In this document: in pieces, positions 28,085 through 36,157 of the stretch
Position numbering within the stretch: position 1 is the first letter of the stretch
Layout of the letters: each line of letters begins with the position of its first letter
Assembly (NCBI RefSeq): GCF_012911895.1
Contig: NZ_JAAXCV010000033.1
Location: 1-64,000, forward strand
Origin: Bacillus sp. RO3
GTDB taxonomy: Bacteria > Bacillota > Bacilli > Bacillales > Bacillaceae_B
Length of the DNA stretch: 64,000 bases
Direction of reading: 5' to 3'
Notes under the pieces: generated by a model
Seen by the model: the letters and a program-made list of their open reading frames with translations, nothing else
What the model was told of the DNA's origin: nothing
Databases searched by the model: none
Made by a program: the position numbers and the translations under genes

Positions 28085-29089
28085 ATGTTATCAAACTCTG
28101 AAATTGGGATCGATTTAGGAACTGCTAATATACTTGTTTATAGTAAAAATAAAGGAATTATACTGAATGAACCGTCTGTTGTTGCGATCGACACAGAGAA
28201 TAAAGCCGTCTTGGCCGTTGGTACTGAAGCCAAGAATATGATAGGGAAGACACCAGGAAAGATCGTGGCTGTGCGCCCACTCAAAGATGGTGTCATCGCC
28301 GACTTTGATGTGACAACGGAAATGCTAAAACAAGTGATGAAAAAAGCCAGCAAAAAACTTGGCTTCTCCATCCGTAAGCCAACGGTTGTCGTCTGTACGC
28401 CTTCTGGTGCGACAAGTGTTGAAAGAAGAGCGATTCAGGATGCCGTGAGAGGAAGCGGCGCGAAATCCGTGACGCTTATTGAAGAACCGGTAGCCGCTGC
28501 CATCGGTGCTGACTTGCCTGTCGGCGAACCTGTTGCCAACGTCATTGTGGATATCGGTGGCGGAACGACGGAGGTCGCCATCATTTCATACGGTGGAGTT
28601 GTTTCCTGCAACACGATCCGCATCGGCGGGGATCAGATGGATGAGGATATCGTGCAGTATGTTCGAAAACGATACAATCTATTAATCGGCGAAAGAACCG
28701 CTGAAATAGTGAAAATAGAAGTTGGTCAAGCCCTCATCGACCATGAAGAGAGAACGATGGACATCCGTGGGCGTGACCTGGTTACCGGTTTGCCAAAAAC
28801 GATAGAATTATCTTCAAATGAAATTCAGGATGCTTTGAAAGAGTCTCTTCTTCACATCCTGGAAACGATCCGAGCGACTTTAGAAAACTGTCCTCCTGAA
28901 CTAAGCGGGGACATCGTTGACCGCGGCGTCATCCTGACCGGAGGGGGAGCCCTTCTGAACGGGCTGCAGGAATGGTTAAGCCAGGAAATCGTCGTACCGG
29001 TCCACTTAGCTCCAAACCCACTTGAATCAGTGGCGATCGGGACTGGGCGCTCCCTTTCAGTGATTCATAAGCTGCAAAAAGTAAAATAA
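28085..29089 (+). CDS. mreBH: Rod-shape actin homologue MreBH
   Basis: A 334-residue actin-fold ATPase that forms membrane-associated filaments and guides lateral wall synthesis. The phosphate-1 motif [13 protein letters not shown], phosphate-2 [11 protein letters not shown] and adenosine motif [11 protein letters not shown] are present. Sequence follows B. subtilis MreBH more closely than MreB or Mbl, notably [15 protein letters not shown] and [14 protein letters not shown]. No mreC or mreD is adjacent, which also fits the orphan paralogue. Confidence 0.92.
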   Translation: MLSNSEIGIDLGTANILVYSKNKGIILNEPSVVAIDTENKAVLAVGTEAKNMIGKTPGKIVAVRPLKDGVIADFDVTTEMLKQVMKKASKKLGFSIRKPTVVVCTPSGATSVERRAIQDAVRGSGAKSVTLIEEPVAAAIGADLPVGEPVANVIVDIGGGTTEVAIISYGGVVSCNTIRIGGDQMDEDIVQYVRKRYNLLIGERTAEIVKIEVGQALIDHEERTMDIRGRDLVTGLPKTIELSSNEIQDALKESLLHILETIRATLENCPPELSGDIVDRGVILTGGGALLNGLQEWLSQEIVVPVHLAPNPLESVAIGTGRSLSVIHKLQKVK

Positions 29090-29096
29090 TGAAGTG

Positions 29097-29129
29097 AATC
29101 CCCCATTGGCTTGATGGGGGATTTTTTTT
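29097..29129 (+). terminator. Intrinsic terminator of mreBH
   Basis: AATCCCCCAT and ATGGGGGATT form the stem with a T run. Confidence 0.93.
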
Positions 29130-29161
29130 ATGCCTATTCAAGCGCTAATCCTAAACCCTTA

Positions 29162-29188
29162 TGATCCAAATTCTTACCTCAACCGTTA
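29162..29188 (+). promoter_or_regulatory. Candidate ECF promoter of the sigma gene
   Basis: TGATCCA (29162-29168), 15 bases, then CGTTA (29184-29188). The same two blocks at the same spacing occur before the surface-protein gene at 30821-30847. CGT-type -10 elements are usual for ECF factors, and autoregulation is common. The link is inference from this shared pattern. Confidence 0.6.
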
Positions 29189-29259
29189 GCTTATTAAAAT
29201 TGAGTTCAGCTCCGTTGTTTAGTATCCTTATTTTATATGTCAAAGATAAGGAGCATGAT

Positions 29260-29823
29260 ATGCCCAATGATCTTCAGGATACAGAATTGTATCAACTGGT
29301 TTTAGAAAAAGACTCGACTGCATTACGACAACTTTATCAACAATATGAAAAGCTGATTTATTCATTCTCATATAAAATGACGGGAGACAGGGAGATTGCA
29401 GAGGAAGTGATCCAGGAAGTATTCATGAAACTATGGAAAAAACACTCCCCTTATGATCACCGAAAAGGAAAGTTTTCATCATGGCTTTTAACCATGACGA
29501 GGAATGCCTGCCTCGATGCGATCCGCAGGAGAAAAAAGCATGAATCCGTTGAATATATCGAGAAGGATTCTCTTCTGGTAACCGATGAAACCCCTGCTGA
29601 TCTTCTGGAATGGAAAGAAAAAGGCATGGCTATCACGGAATGCCTTGAAACCTTGAGGGCAGATCAGCAGAAGATTGTGCAATTATTCTACTATAAAGGA
29701 TTGACTCAGCAGTCCATCGCAGACTCAACCCGTACCCCACTCGGGACTGTGAAGGGAAGGATACGCTTGGCGTTAAAGCATTTACACACGTGTCTAAAAG
29801 GGAAAGGAGGTCAATTCGAATGA
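29260..29823 (+). CDS. ECF RNA polymerase sigma factor
   Basis: A 187-residue sigma-70 family factor with only regions 2 and 4. Region 2 includes AEEVIQEVFMKLWKK and SWLLTMTRNACLDAIRR; region 4 includes LTQQSIADSTRTPLGTVKGR. The ATG at 29260 has AAGGAG; the frame upstream lies in promoter sequence. Its stop overlaps the start of the next gene as ATGA, which encodes an RskA-type anti-sigma factor, so it belongs with SigK-like ECF groups. Probable targets are itself and the downstream surface-protein gene. Confidence 0.92.
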   Translation: MPNDLQDTELYQLVLEKDSTALRQLYQQYEKLIYSFSYKMTGDREIAEEVIQEVFMKLWKKHSPYDHRKGKFSSWLLTMTRNACLDAIRRRKKHESVEYIEKDSLLVTDETPADLLEWKEKGMAITECLETLRADQQKIVQLFYYKGLTQQSIADSTRTPLGTVKGRIRLALKHLHTCLKGKGGQFE

Positions 29824-30536
29824 CTAAACAACCATGCGATTACTTACTGGATTACTACAACGGTCATTTATCTGAACTTGAGAAAGCCCAATTCGAAAAA
29901 CATCTGGAAAGCTGTGCCGAGTGCCGGGAAGAACTTCTTGAACTGGAGCAGTTAGCCGAATTCATGCCTTTCGCATCTGATGTCATCGAGCCTCCCAATG
30001 ACCTGGAAGACCGTGTACTTGGAAACATATTAAGGAATGAGAATATGCAATCGAACGTTGAAACCATCACAAGAAAGAAAAAGCGGTCCTGGTTCCTGCC
30101 GACTGCAGCAGCTCTTTTGGCTCTTTCTTTAATAGGGAATGCGTATTTGTTTACACAGCTTGAGAAGCAAGGTGAAATGGTGGAACAAGCGGTCATCGAT
30201 CAGGTCATTCAGTATGTAGACCTTGCACCCGTCAGTAGTGATGCAAGAGGAACCGCCAGCATCGTCAAGCAGGGTGAACAAATGAGCATGGTCGTTCAGG
30301 CTTCACAACTAAAGGAGCTATCGAATGAAGAAGTCTATCAAGTATGGCTCATCAAGGATGACAAACCGGAGAGGGCAGGAACCTTCGTGACGAGTCAGGA
30401 CGGAAAAGGTTCCGTCGTCTTTAAGCTTAATGAAGAATTCTCAAAGCAGGATTGGGATACAGTCGCCATCACTCTTGAGCCTGATGCCAACAGCGAGCTT
30501 CCACGAGGTGAGATCGTGTTAGCTTCGGAAATTTAA
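29820..30536 (+). CDS. RskA-type anti-sigma factor
   Basis: A 238-residue membrane protein. The N-terminal zinc-finger anti-sigma domain shows HLESCAECREEL, the H-x3-C-x2-C pattern. One membrane segment follows at about 82-102. The extracellular C-terminal half has the RskA signature VYQVWLIKDDKPERAGTF and ends with ITLEPDANSELPRGEIV. AAAGGAGG precedes the ATG inside the sigma gene, so synthesis is coupled. It should hold the sigma factor at the membrane until an envelope signal triggers proteolysis (family knowledge). Confidence 0.92.
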   Translation: MTKQPCDYLLDYYNGHLSELEKAQFEKHLESCAECREELLELEQLAEFMPFASDVIEPPNDLEDRVLGNILRNENMQSNVETITRKKKRSWFLPTAAALLALSLIGNAYLFTQLEKQGEMVEQAVIDQVIQYVDLAPVSSDARGTASIVKQGEQMSMVVQASQLKELSNEEVYQVWLIKDDKPERAGTFVTSQDGKGSVVFKLNEEFSKQDWDTVAITLEPDANSELPRGEIVLASEI

Positions 30537-30573
30537 TTGCCTCAACCCTTAAGTCGAATCAATACTTTTAGTG

Positions 30574-30604
30574 CCCGTCAGTCCTATACTGCCGGGTTTT
30601 TCTA
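30574..30604 (+). terminator. Intrinsic terminator after the anti-sigma gene
   Basis: CCCGTCAGT and ACTGCCGGG form a stem with one mismatch, followed by TTTTTCTATTTT. No gene is supported between 30605 and 30887. Confidence 0.75.
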
Positions 30605-30820
30605 TTTTGACCGAACCTTCCTCCTTCCCTTTCCCCTGTCAAATGTTCACGAACATATGCCCGATGAATACATTCCTACACAACTGAAGCTGTCCAATGA
30701 ACTCCGTGATTCTTTCGCCTTTTTATAATTAGGATGCGTAATATAGGCATCCCATTTTTTTCATCTATCGTATTCTCTTTTACCTTTTTAAAAAAGAATC
30801 GAAAAAACATTCAAAAAAAG

Positions 30821-30847
30821 TGATCCATGCTTAAACATCTGTCGTTA
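30821..30847 (+). promoter_or_regulatory. Candidate ECF promoter of the surface-protein gene
   Basis: TGATCCA (30821-30827), 15 bases, then CGTTA (30843-30847), identical in blocks and spacing to the motif before the ECF sigma gene. It lies 41 bases before the ATG. Confidence 0.6.
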
Positions 30848-30887
30848 ACTCTATGAAAATATAAAAAACAAAAGGAGAGATTCCATT

Positions 30888-32240
30888 ATGAAAATGAAAA
30901 AAAGTTATCTTGCCATTCCATTAAGCATGGCATTACTAGTTCCACCGGTAGGCACGGTATCAGCCCACAATGGGGAAGATCATACACACGAGGCGAAAGT
31001 CGATACTCCAGCAGGTGAATTAAGAACGACGTTGGATCACTTACTTACAGAGCATGCATACTTAGCAGTTGAAGCAATGAGACGAGGAGCGGAAGGAGCG
31101 GAAGATTTCGATGCTGCGGCCGGGGCACTGAATGACAACGCAGCCGACTTAAAAGGAGCCATCGCTTCTGTATATGGCGAAGAAGCCGGAAATCAATTCA
31201 ACACGATTTGGACGAATCACATCGGATTCTTCGTTGATTATGTAAAAGCAACCGGCGCTGATGACCAAGCAGCAAAAGAAGAAGCACTTGCCAATCTCGC
31301 AGGCTATAAAGCGGAGTTCTCCAACTTCCTTGAAACGGCTACGGGTGAACGCTTGAAATCCGACAGTCTGGCAGAAGGACTTCAAATGCATATCAATCAA
31401 TTAATCGGTGCATTTGATTCTTATGCAGCCGGTGACTACGAAATGGCATATGAATACGAGCGTGAGGCAATCGGACATATGGGAATGGTAGCAAAAGGTT
31501 TATCCAGTGCCATCACAGATCAATACCCGGATAAATTTGAAAACACGATGGCTGTCACACCGGCAACAGATTTACGTTCCACTCTTAACCATCTGTTACC
31601 AGAGCATGCTGCACTTGCCACGATGGCGATGCAGAACGGGATAGACGGCTCTGAAGATTTCGATGCATCGGTTGGTGCGTTAAATGCCAATACTGAAGAC
31701 CTGTCTGCAGCTGTCGCTTCTGTATACGGTGAAGAAGCCGGTAACCAGTTTAAAGACATGTGGTCCAAACACATTGGATTCTTTGTTGATTACGTGAAAG
31801 CCACAGGTGCTGAAGATGAAGCAGCAAAAGAAGAAGCCCTTAAGAACCTTGATGGATATCGCGCAGAATTCTCCAGCTTCCTTGAAACGGCAACAGAGGG
31901 ACGCTTGAAATCCGATGCTCTTGCAGAAGGACTCCAAATGCACGTGGATCAATTGGTTGGCGCATTCGACAGCTATGTAGCAGGGGATTATGATCAAGCC
32001 TGGGATCAAATCCGCATGGCGTACGAGCATATGCTGAACCCGGCAAAAGGTTTGTCCGGAGCATTTGCTGATCAATTCCCTGACAAATTCAAAGACAAAA
32101 TGCCTACTGAAATGCCAAACACTGGTATGGGCGGAACATCCGGAAACGAAATCCCATTCGAATTCCTTCTTGCAGCCCTCTTCATCATCGCGGGCGGAAC
32201 AACACTAGGAATGAAGAAATACGCTGCACACAAAAAATAA
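30888..32240 (+). CDS. Sortase-anchored surface protein with duplicated His-conserved domain
   Basis: A 450-residue exported protein. The signal peptide (1-26) ends at VSA and is followed by HNGEDHTHE. Two homologous domains (about 43-217 and 227-401) are offset by exactly 184 residues. Each conserves five histidines: 51, 56, 111, 168 and 197, matched by 235, 240, 295, 352 and 381. They look all-helical. The C-terminus has MPNTG (409-413), a hydrophobic segment and a basic tail, a sorting signal with Met for the usual Leu. Similar Bacillus proteins have, I recall, been labelled copper amine oxidase without catalytic motifs. The conserved His suggest metal or haem binding (inference). A class F sortase follows. 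Confidence 0.85.
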   Translation: MKMKKSYLAIPLSMALLVPPVGTVSAHNGEDHTHEAKVDTPAGELRTTLDHLLTEHAYLAVEAMRRGAEGAEDFDAAAGALNDNAADLKGAIASVYGEEAGNQFNTIWTNHIGFFVDYVKATGADDQAAKEEALANLAGYKAEFSNFLETATGERLKSDSLAEGLQMHINQLIGAFDSYAAGDYEMAYEYEREAIGHMGMVAKGLSSAITDQYPDKFENTMAVTPATDLRSTLNHLLPEHAALATMAMQNGIDGSEDFDASVGALNANTEDLSAAVASVYGEEAGNQFKDMWSKHIGFFVDYVKATGAEDEAAKEEALKNLDGYRAEFSSFLETATEGRLKSDALAEGLQMHVDQLVGAFDSYVAGDYDQAWDQIRMAYEHMLNPAKGLSGAFADQFPDKFKDKMPTEMPNTGMGGTSGNEIPFEFLLAALFIIAGGTTLGMKKYAAHKK

Positions 32241-32255
32241 TGTGAACAGATGAAA

Positions 32256-32282
32256 GGGACGGACCTTAAAAGGTCCGTCCCC
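32256..32282 (+). repeat. GGGACGGACCT hairpin between the surface-protein and sortase genes
   Basis: GGGACGGACCTT and AAGGTCCGTCCC form a near-perfect stem with a very short loop but no T tract follows, so it may attenuate rather than fully stop readthrough into the sortase gene. Confidence 0.7.
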
Positions 32283-32285
32283 CAG

Positions 32286-32311
32286 TGTGAAGATGAAAGG
32301 AGTGGCTTCAC
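32286..32311 (+). promoter_or_regulatory. Hairpin holding the sortase ribosome site
   Basis: TGTGAAG and CTTCACA pair around a loop that contains AAAGGAG, the only ribosome site for the sortase gene. Translation could be modulated by this fold. Confidence 0.45.
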
Positions 32312-32314
32312 ATA

Positions 32315-32950
32315 ATGTATACTATGAGGGTTGTACTACTTGTGCTTGTACTATTGCCCATTTCTGCCTGTTCTGCAGGATTAAGTTCGAATTCTCAAGA
32401 GGAAAAAACGGATGCGCAAACAGCCGGGGAACGGCCGAACGTTCAAATGGCGGGTACCACCACCCCTTCCCCATTTGCCGATGAAATCATCAAAGATGAA
32501 CGAACAGGGATTGTTCCGACTACTTTAGACATTCCGGCGATCGATTTAACAGCCCCTGTTGAGGCCGTCGGACTAATGGAGAACGGGGAAATGGCTGTAA
32601 CGGAAAGCTTCGGGAAAACAGGATGGTACGATGGTGGATACAAGCCTGGAGAACCGGGAAATGCTGTCATCGGAGGACATGTAGACAGCCGGAATGGCCC
32701 TGCAATATTTTATAACCTTAACAAGCTTTCAAAAGGCGATGAGATCTTCGTAAAGAATAAAGAAGGTGAAACACGAACGTTTGTAGTGACGGATACACAG
32801 GAATATCCTTGGAACGATGCATCCCTCCAATCGATTTTTGGATATTCCCACAGAAGCACCCTTAACTTGATCACATGTACAGGTGACTTTGACCGGTCTT
32901 CAAGAAATTATAGCAAGCGCCTCGTCGTTTATACTGAATTGAAACAATAG
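32315..32950 (+). CDS. Class F sortase
   Basis: A 211-residue transpeptidase. The N-terminus has a signal sequence with a lipobox-like PISAC (Cys19), so it may be a lipoprotein. The sortase fold carries GGHVDSRNG with His122, LITCTG with Cys188 and the catalytic Arg in NYSKRLVVY (Arg202). These are the class F hallmarks, and the short C-terminus also fits. It stands 74 bp downstream of a protein with an MPNTG sorting signal, its probable substrate. The ATG lies about 12 bases after AAAGGAG, a long spacing. Confidence 0.92.
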   Translation: MYTMRVVLLVLVLLPISACSAGLSSNSQEEKTDAQTAGERPNVQMAGTTTPSPFADEIIKDERTGIVPTTLDIPAIDLTAPVEAVGLMENGEMAVTESFGKTGWYDGGYKPGEPGNAVIGGHVDSRNGPAIFYNLNKLSKGDEIFVKNKEGETRTFVVTDTQEYPWNDASLQSIFGYSHRSTLNLITCTGDFDRSSRNYSKRLVVYTELKQ

Positions 32951-32956
32951 ATAAAG

Positions 32957-32988
32957 GCAGCACGGTCTCCTTCCCGTGCTGCTTTTTT
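32957..32988 (+). terminator. Intrinsic terminator of the sortase gene
   Basis: GCAGCACGG and CCGTGCTGC form the stem, followed by TTTTTT. Confidence 0.95.
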
Positions 32989-33040
32989 CATGGATATTTT
33001 TCCAACGGAAAGCAATCCTACTAGTAAGGGAGGTGAGATC

Positions 33041-33268
33041 ATGAACGAACAGCAATTGGAAGATCTGTTCAGCTATTACGGACATGAGGATCTATATAAA
33101 CGATTCAAGACCCCACTTTATGTAACAGGCATCATGGATGACGCGGACACTGGACTGCTTGAGGATTTCTTTGAGAATTTCACCTTTGATCATCACGTAT
33201 TATTCGATGAGTTCAGGTTTTGGTTCCACTATTATCAGGTGTCAAAACGTCCGCCCTTTACTCCATGA
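33041..33268 (+). CDS. Small hypothetical protein, 75 residues
   Basis: An acidic, aromatic-rich protein starting MNEQQLEDLFSYYGHEDLY, with an FEFRFW-like cluster near the C-terminus (FDEFRFWFHYY). GGGAGGTGAG precedes the ATG at 33041. No membrane segment or Cys. I do not recognise the family. It is placed between two terminators, so it may have its own promoter within the sortase terminator region or depend on readthrough. Confidence 0.65.
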   Translation: MNEQQLEDLFSYYGHEDLYKRFKTPLYVTGIMDDADTGLLEDFFENFTFDHHVLFDEFRFWFHYYQVSKRPPFTP

Positions 33269-33306
33269 AAAAAAGCTGCTTTCTGTACGGAACAGAAAAC
33301 AGCTTT
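33268..33306. terminator. Bidirectional terminator between the small gene and nos
   Basis: AAAGCTG and CAGCTTT with inner TTTCTG/CAGAAA form the stem, with A and T tracts on the two sides. Confidence 0.9.
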
Positions 33307-33308
33307 CC

Positions 33309-34388
33309 TCAATAAGGAGCTTCCTGATAGAAATAATTCGTTGCATTCCACGTATTATCATATTCCTTATGAAAAATATGAGTCGTTGCCGGTGAAACCG
33401 GCGGGATCAACCAGGTCCAATCCCCCGTCACATCCCTCTGAACATTCTTCTCATTTTCTTCGAACAACCGGAACTGCTGGGCAGCCGTGTGATGATCAAC
33501 AATGCTGACTCCATCTTCTTTAAAGGAATGGAGTACGGCGATGTTCAACTCAATCAACGCCTTGTCTTTCCATAACGTTGCAGCCCTCGATCTATCCAAT
33601 CCCATACAGTCCGCTACTTTGGGTAAAAGATGATAGCGGTTTTCATCGGCCAGGTTCCGTGCTCCGATTTCCGTCTCCATATACCAGCCATTAAACGGTG
33701 CCGCTTTATATGAAATGCCGCCGATCTTCAATTCCATATCCGAGATGATCGGAACGCCATACCATTTCAACCCCAGGTCACTGAACCATTCAAACTCTGG
33801 GTGACGGAGTGGCACTTCAAGCCTCTTGGATGGATCAATCTCTTTCCACCGTGGAGTCCTGTCCCCGATCTGCACCACGAAAGGCAGAACATCGAAGTTC
33901 GTCCCCCGGCCTTTCCAGCCCAACTCTTTACATTTCTTCGTAAAGTCAATGGAATGGGGATCCCCCCTATACATACCATTCTCAACATAGCCGGCATAAC
34001 GGATCAATTGATGATTCCATAAACGGATATCGGGCTGTTGTGGCTGAGACGGTCTGAAAATGGTAATCGTCGGTCGGATCTTTCCGTTATTGGAAGCAAA
34101 GTCCAAGTGACGCTCCAATGCGGCAAACACGTCTTCTTCTGTCGTAGCCCCACGTTCGTCAAACACATTCAGCGAATTCCAGAACAGGCGGCCGATGCAG
34201 CGATTGCTGTTCCTCCACGCCATCTTGGCTCCGTGGATCAGTTCTTCCCCAGTATGGGTATACGTCCCTTCCGTTTCCAGTTCTTCTTCTATTTGTTGTA
34301 AGCGAGTGTTCATATCCGATTCGCTTTTATTCAATTCCTGATAACATTGTTTGATAAAGGCACTCGCCTCATCCAAAATCAGTGTCAA
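33309..34388 (-). CDS. nos: Nitric oxide synthase, oxygenase domain
   Basis: A 359-residue bacterial NOS that oxidises L-arginine to citrulline and NO using haem and tetrahydrofolate or biopterin with external reductases. The haem-ligand Cys64 lies in [27 protein letters not shown] carries the arginine-binding Glu, and the C-terminal [13 protein letters not shown] region is conserved. No reductase domain is fused, as usual in Bacillus. The TTG start has AGGGAAG eight bases upstream. In Bacillus, NO from this enzyme is reported to protect against oxidants and antibiotics; NO detoxification (hmp) is encoded 18 kb away. Confidence 0.96.
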   Translation of the reverse strand: MTLILDEASAFIKQCYQELNKSESDMNTRLQQIEEELETEGTYTHTGEELIHGAKMAWRNSNRCIGRLFWNSLNVFDERGATTEEDVFAALERHLDFASNNGKIRPTITIFRPSQPQQPDIRLWNHQLIRYAGYVENGMYRGDPHSIDFTKKCKELGWKGRGTNFDVLPFVVQIGDRTPRWKEIDPSKRLEVPLRHPEFEWFSDLGLKWYGVPIISDMELKIGGISYKAAPFNGWYMETEIGARNLADENRYHLLPKVADCMGLDRSRAATLWKDKALIELNIAVLHSFKEDGVSIVDHHTAAQQFRLFEENEKNVQRDVTGDWTWLIPPVSPATTHIFHKEYDNTWNATNYFYQEAPY

Positions 34389-34399
34389 TATAATCGCTT

Positions 34400-34440
34400 C
34401 CCTGCCATCTTATTCAGCGTATACTGTCATTCAAGTATAC
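34400..34440 (-). promoter_or_regulatory. nos promoter region with 22-bp dyad
   Basis: GTATACT (34419-34425) and AGTATAC (34434-34440) form a perfect dyad with an 8-bp centre. On the minus strand TTGAAT and TAAGAT at 16-bp spacing give a possible promoter whose -35 lies in the dyad, so a repressor or activator could act here. Confidence 0.45.
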
Positions 34441-34489
34441 CATTTATCCCATAGCGATTTCCTTGGTACATATGAACAACCATTGAATC

Positions 34490-35005
34490 TTACAGAGTCA
34501 GTGCTTTCTCATAGCATCGATATTCCTGATGCCCCTCTGGTTTGGAGGTGAAATGGACCGACCCACGGTATTCATAGCCCATTTTTTCATATAGATAATT
34601 GGCCCCTGTGTTCTTTGAATAGGCATCTAACCGGATGCTCCCGTATCCTTTTTCCCTGGCAAGGTCCTCGCACTTCTCCATGAACACCTTGCCCAATCCA
34701 TTCCCCTGTTGAAGGGGGTCAAGGAACAAAGCATGAATCACCCACTCGTTTCCAAGTCTCCACGGTATATCGGACCACTCCGGGGCCTGCCAATCATTCA
34801 AGGTCACAGAACCAGATACTTTTCCATCGGTCATCAATACATAGAGGTTCCCCTCTTTCATTTCATCTTTAAAATAAGTACGGCTGGGATAGGTTTCATC
34901 CCATTGGAGCAGCCCCATTTCATCAAGATCGTTTTTACACCTGATGTAAATGTCCATAATGGTATCGAGGTGGTCTGGGGTTGCTTTGATCAGCTCTATT
35001 TTCAT
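34490..35005 (-). CDS. GNAT-family N-acetyltransferase
   Basis: A 171-residue acetyltransferase. The acetyl-CoA motif A region reads FLDPLQQGNGLGKVFMEKC (Q-x-x-G-x-G/A variant), followed by GYGSIRLDAYSKNTGANYLYEKMGY. The second ATG (35005) is favoured because GAGGGA lies six bases upstream. The substrate is unknown. Confidence 0.82.
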   Translation of the reverse strand: MKIELIKATPDHLDTIMDIYIRCKNDLDEMGLLQWDETYPSRTYFKDEMKEGNLYVLMTDGKVSGSVTLNDWQAPEWSDIPWRLGNEWVIHALFLDPLQQGNGLGKVFMEKCEDLAREKGYGSIRLDAYSKNTGANYLYEKMGYEYRGSVHFTSKPEGHQEYRCYEKALTL

Positions 35006-35101
35006 TGTCATTCCCTCTTCTTATCCATGGTCTAAGTACTTATTTAGTGTTTCATGATGAAAGGAAGTTATACGGACCCTCTGTTGTCTCTTGAACGATG
35101 A

Positions 35102-36070
35102 TTACCCCTTCAGCTTCTCAACCAGTCTTTCACCGGCTGAAAGACCGGATAAATAGGCACTTTCAAATCGTGTCCGGCCCGCTTCGTCATCTTCCCGCAG
35201 GAAGGCATCCCCGCATATGAGGATCCGATGGTCCTTACCAGCCTCCACATAAGGAGTGCGCACGACTTCTTCTGCTTCAGCGTATTTCCAGCGTTTCAAT
35301 TGGGCATCGTTCATATGATGTAAAGGCCCAAGGTACAAAGCTGCAGCTTCTTCGATTTCTCGCAGGATGTCATTGTCACGATGTTCAAAGCGCTTCTTCG
35401 ACCACTCTCCCGTCATATATACACTCACTGTGGCTGTGGAAGAAATCCCCTTCTTATGATGATCCACGATTCGCTCTACTCCTGAAGGCAATCCTTCATC
35501 CTTATGACCAATTGCAGGTAAAATGTTATCCTTCTCCAGTGTGAACATCCCAACAAAACATGGTGCAAACGTGATGTTGGCAAGTTCCCTGCTTTCCATC
35601 CCAGGTAGAAGTGCAAGGGTCTGTGGAACCGGTGCCGTCACTAAAAGGTGACTCCCAAGGAGCTTTTCTCCATTGTCCAGTGTCAATTCCAGATGTCCAT
35701 CCCTCTTTTCAAAAATGGAGGAGACTGTTGAGTTTAGTTTAACAGACAGTTCTCCTGCAAGGCTTTTGGCAAGGGTGTTCATTCCATTGACGGAGGTGTA
35801 TCTTGGGTAGGGATGACCGAACCATTTTTTGATCCAGCCTGACTGAAGCCATTTTTCTACGTCTGATTGGAGTTCCCTTGAACGCACCGTGAAGAATTGG
35901 GCTCCGTGATCTGCTTTTCCTTCACCGATCCGTCTTGTGGCGAGTCTCCCCCCCACACTCTTGCTCTTTTCTATGATGGTGATATCTTTTATCCCATTTT
36001 GCCGTAATGTTCTGGCAGCCATGATCCCTGATAAGCCTGCTCCGATGATGATGACTTCTTTCATAGACAT
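35102..36070 (-). CDS. FAD/NAD(P)-dependent oxidoreductase (renalase-like)
   Basis: A 322-residue flavoprotein. The N-terminal motif VIIIGAGLSGIMAARTL is a classic FAD-binding site, followed by KSKSVGGRLATRR and ADHGAQFFTVR, as in bacterial renalase-like amine oxidases. The C-terminus has ILICGDAF and a helix typical of the FAD domain. The ATG at 36070 has GGGGGAGG five bases upstream. Renalases oxidise aberrant dihydro-NAD(P) isomers; that role here is inference. Confidence 0.8.
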   Translation of the reverse strand: MSMKEVIIIGAGLSGIMAARTLRQNGIKDITIIEKSKSVGGRLATRRIGEGKADHGAQFFTVRSRELQSDVEKWLQSGWIKKWFGHPYPRYTSVNGMNTLAKSLAGELSVKLNSTVSSIFEKRDGHLELTLDNGEKLLGSHLLVTAPVPQTLALLPGMESRELANITFAPCFVGMFTLEKDNILPAIGHKDEGLPSGVERIVDHHKKGISSTATVSVYMTGEWSKKRFEHRDNDILREIEEAAALYLGPLHHMNDAQLKRWKYAEAEEVVRTPYVEAGKDHRILICGDAFLREDDEAGRTRFESAYLSGLSAGERLVEKLKG

Positions 36071-36157
36071 CTCTTCCTCCCCCTTTCTTTTTTCATTATA
36101 CAAAGGTGCCTTGAGATATGGGAAGGAGATGACTCTCTCATCATCTCCCATTTCCGT

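Noticed and set aside
30537..30728. 63-codon reading frame after the anti-sigma gene
   Set aside because: It starts at the stop of the anti-sigma gene, has no separate ribosome site and runs through a terminator.
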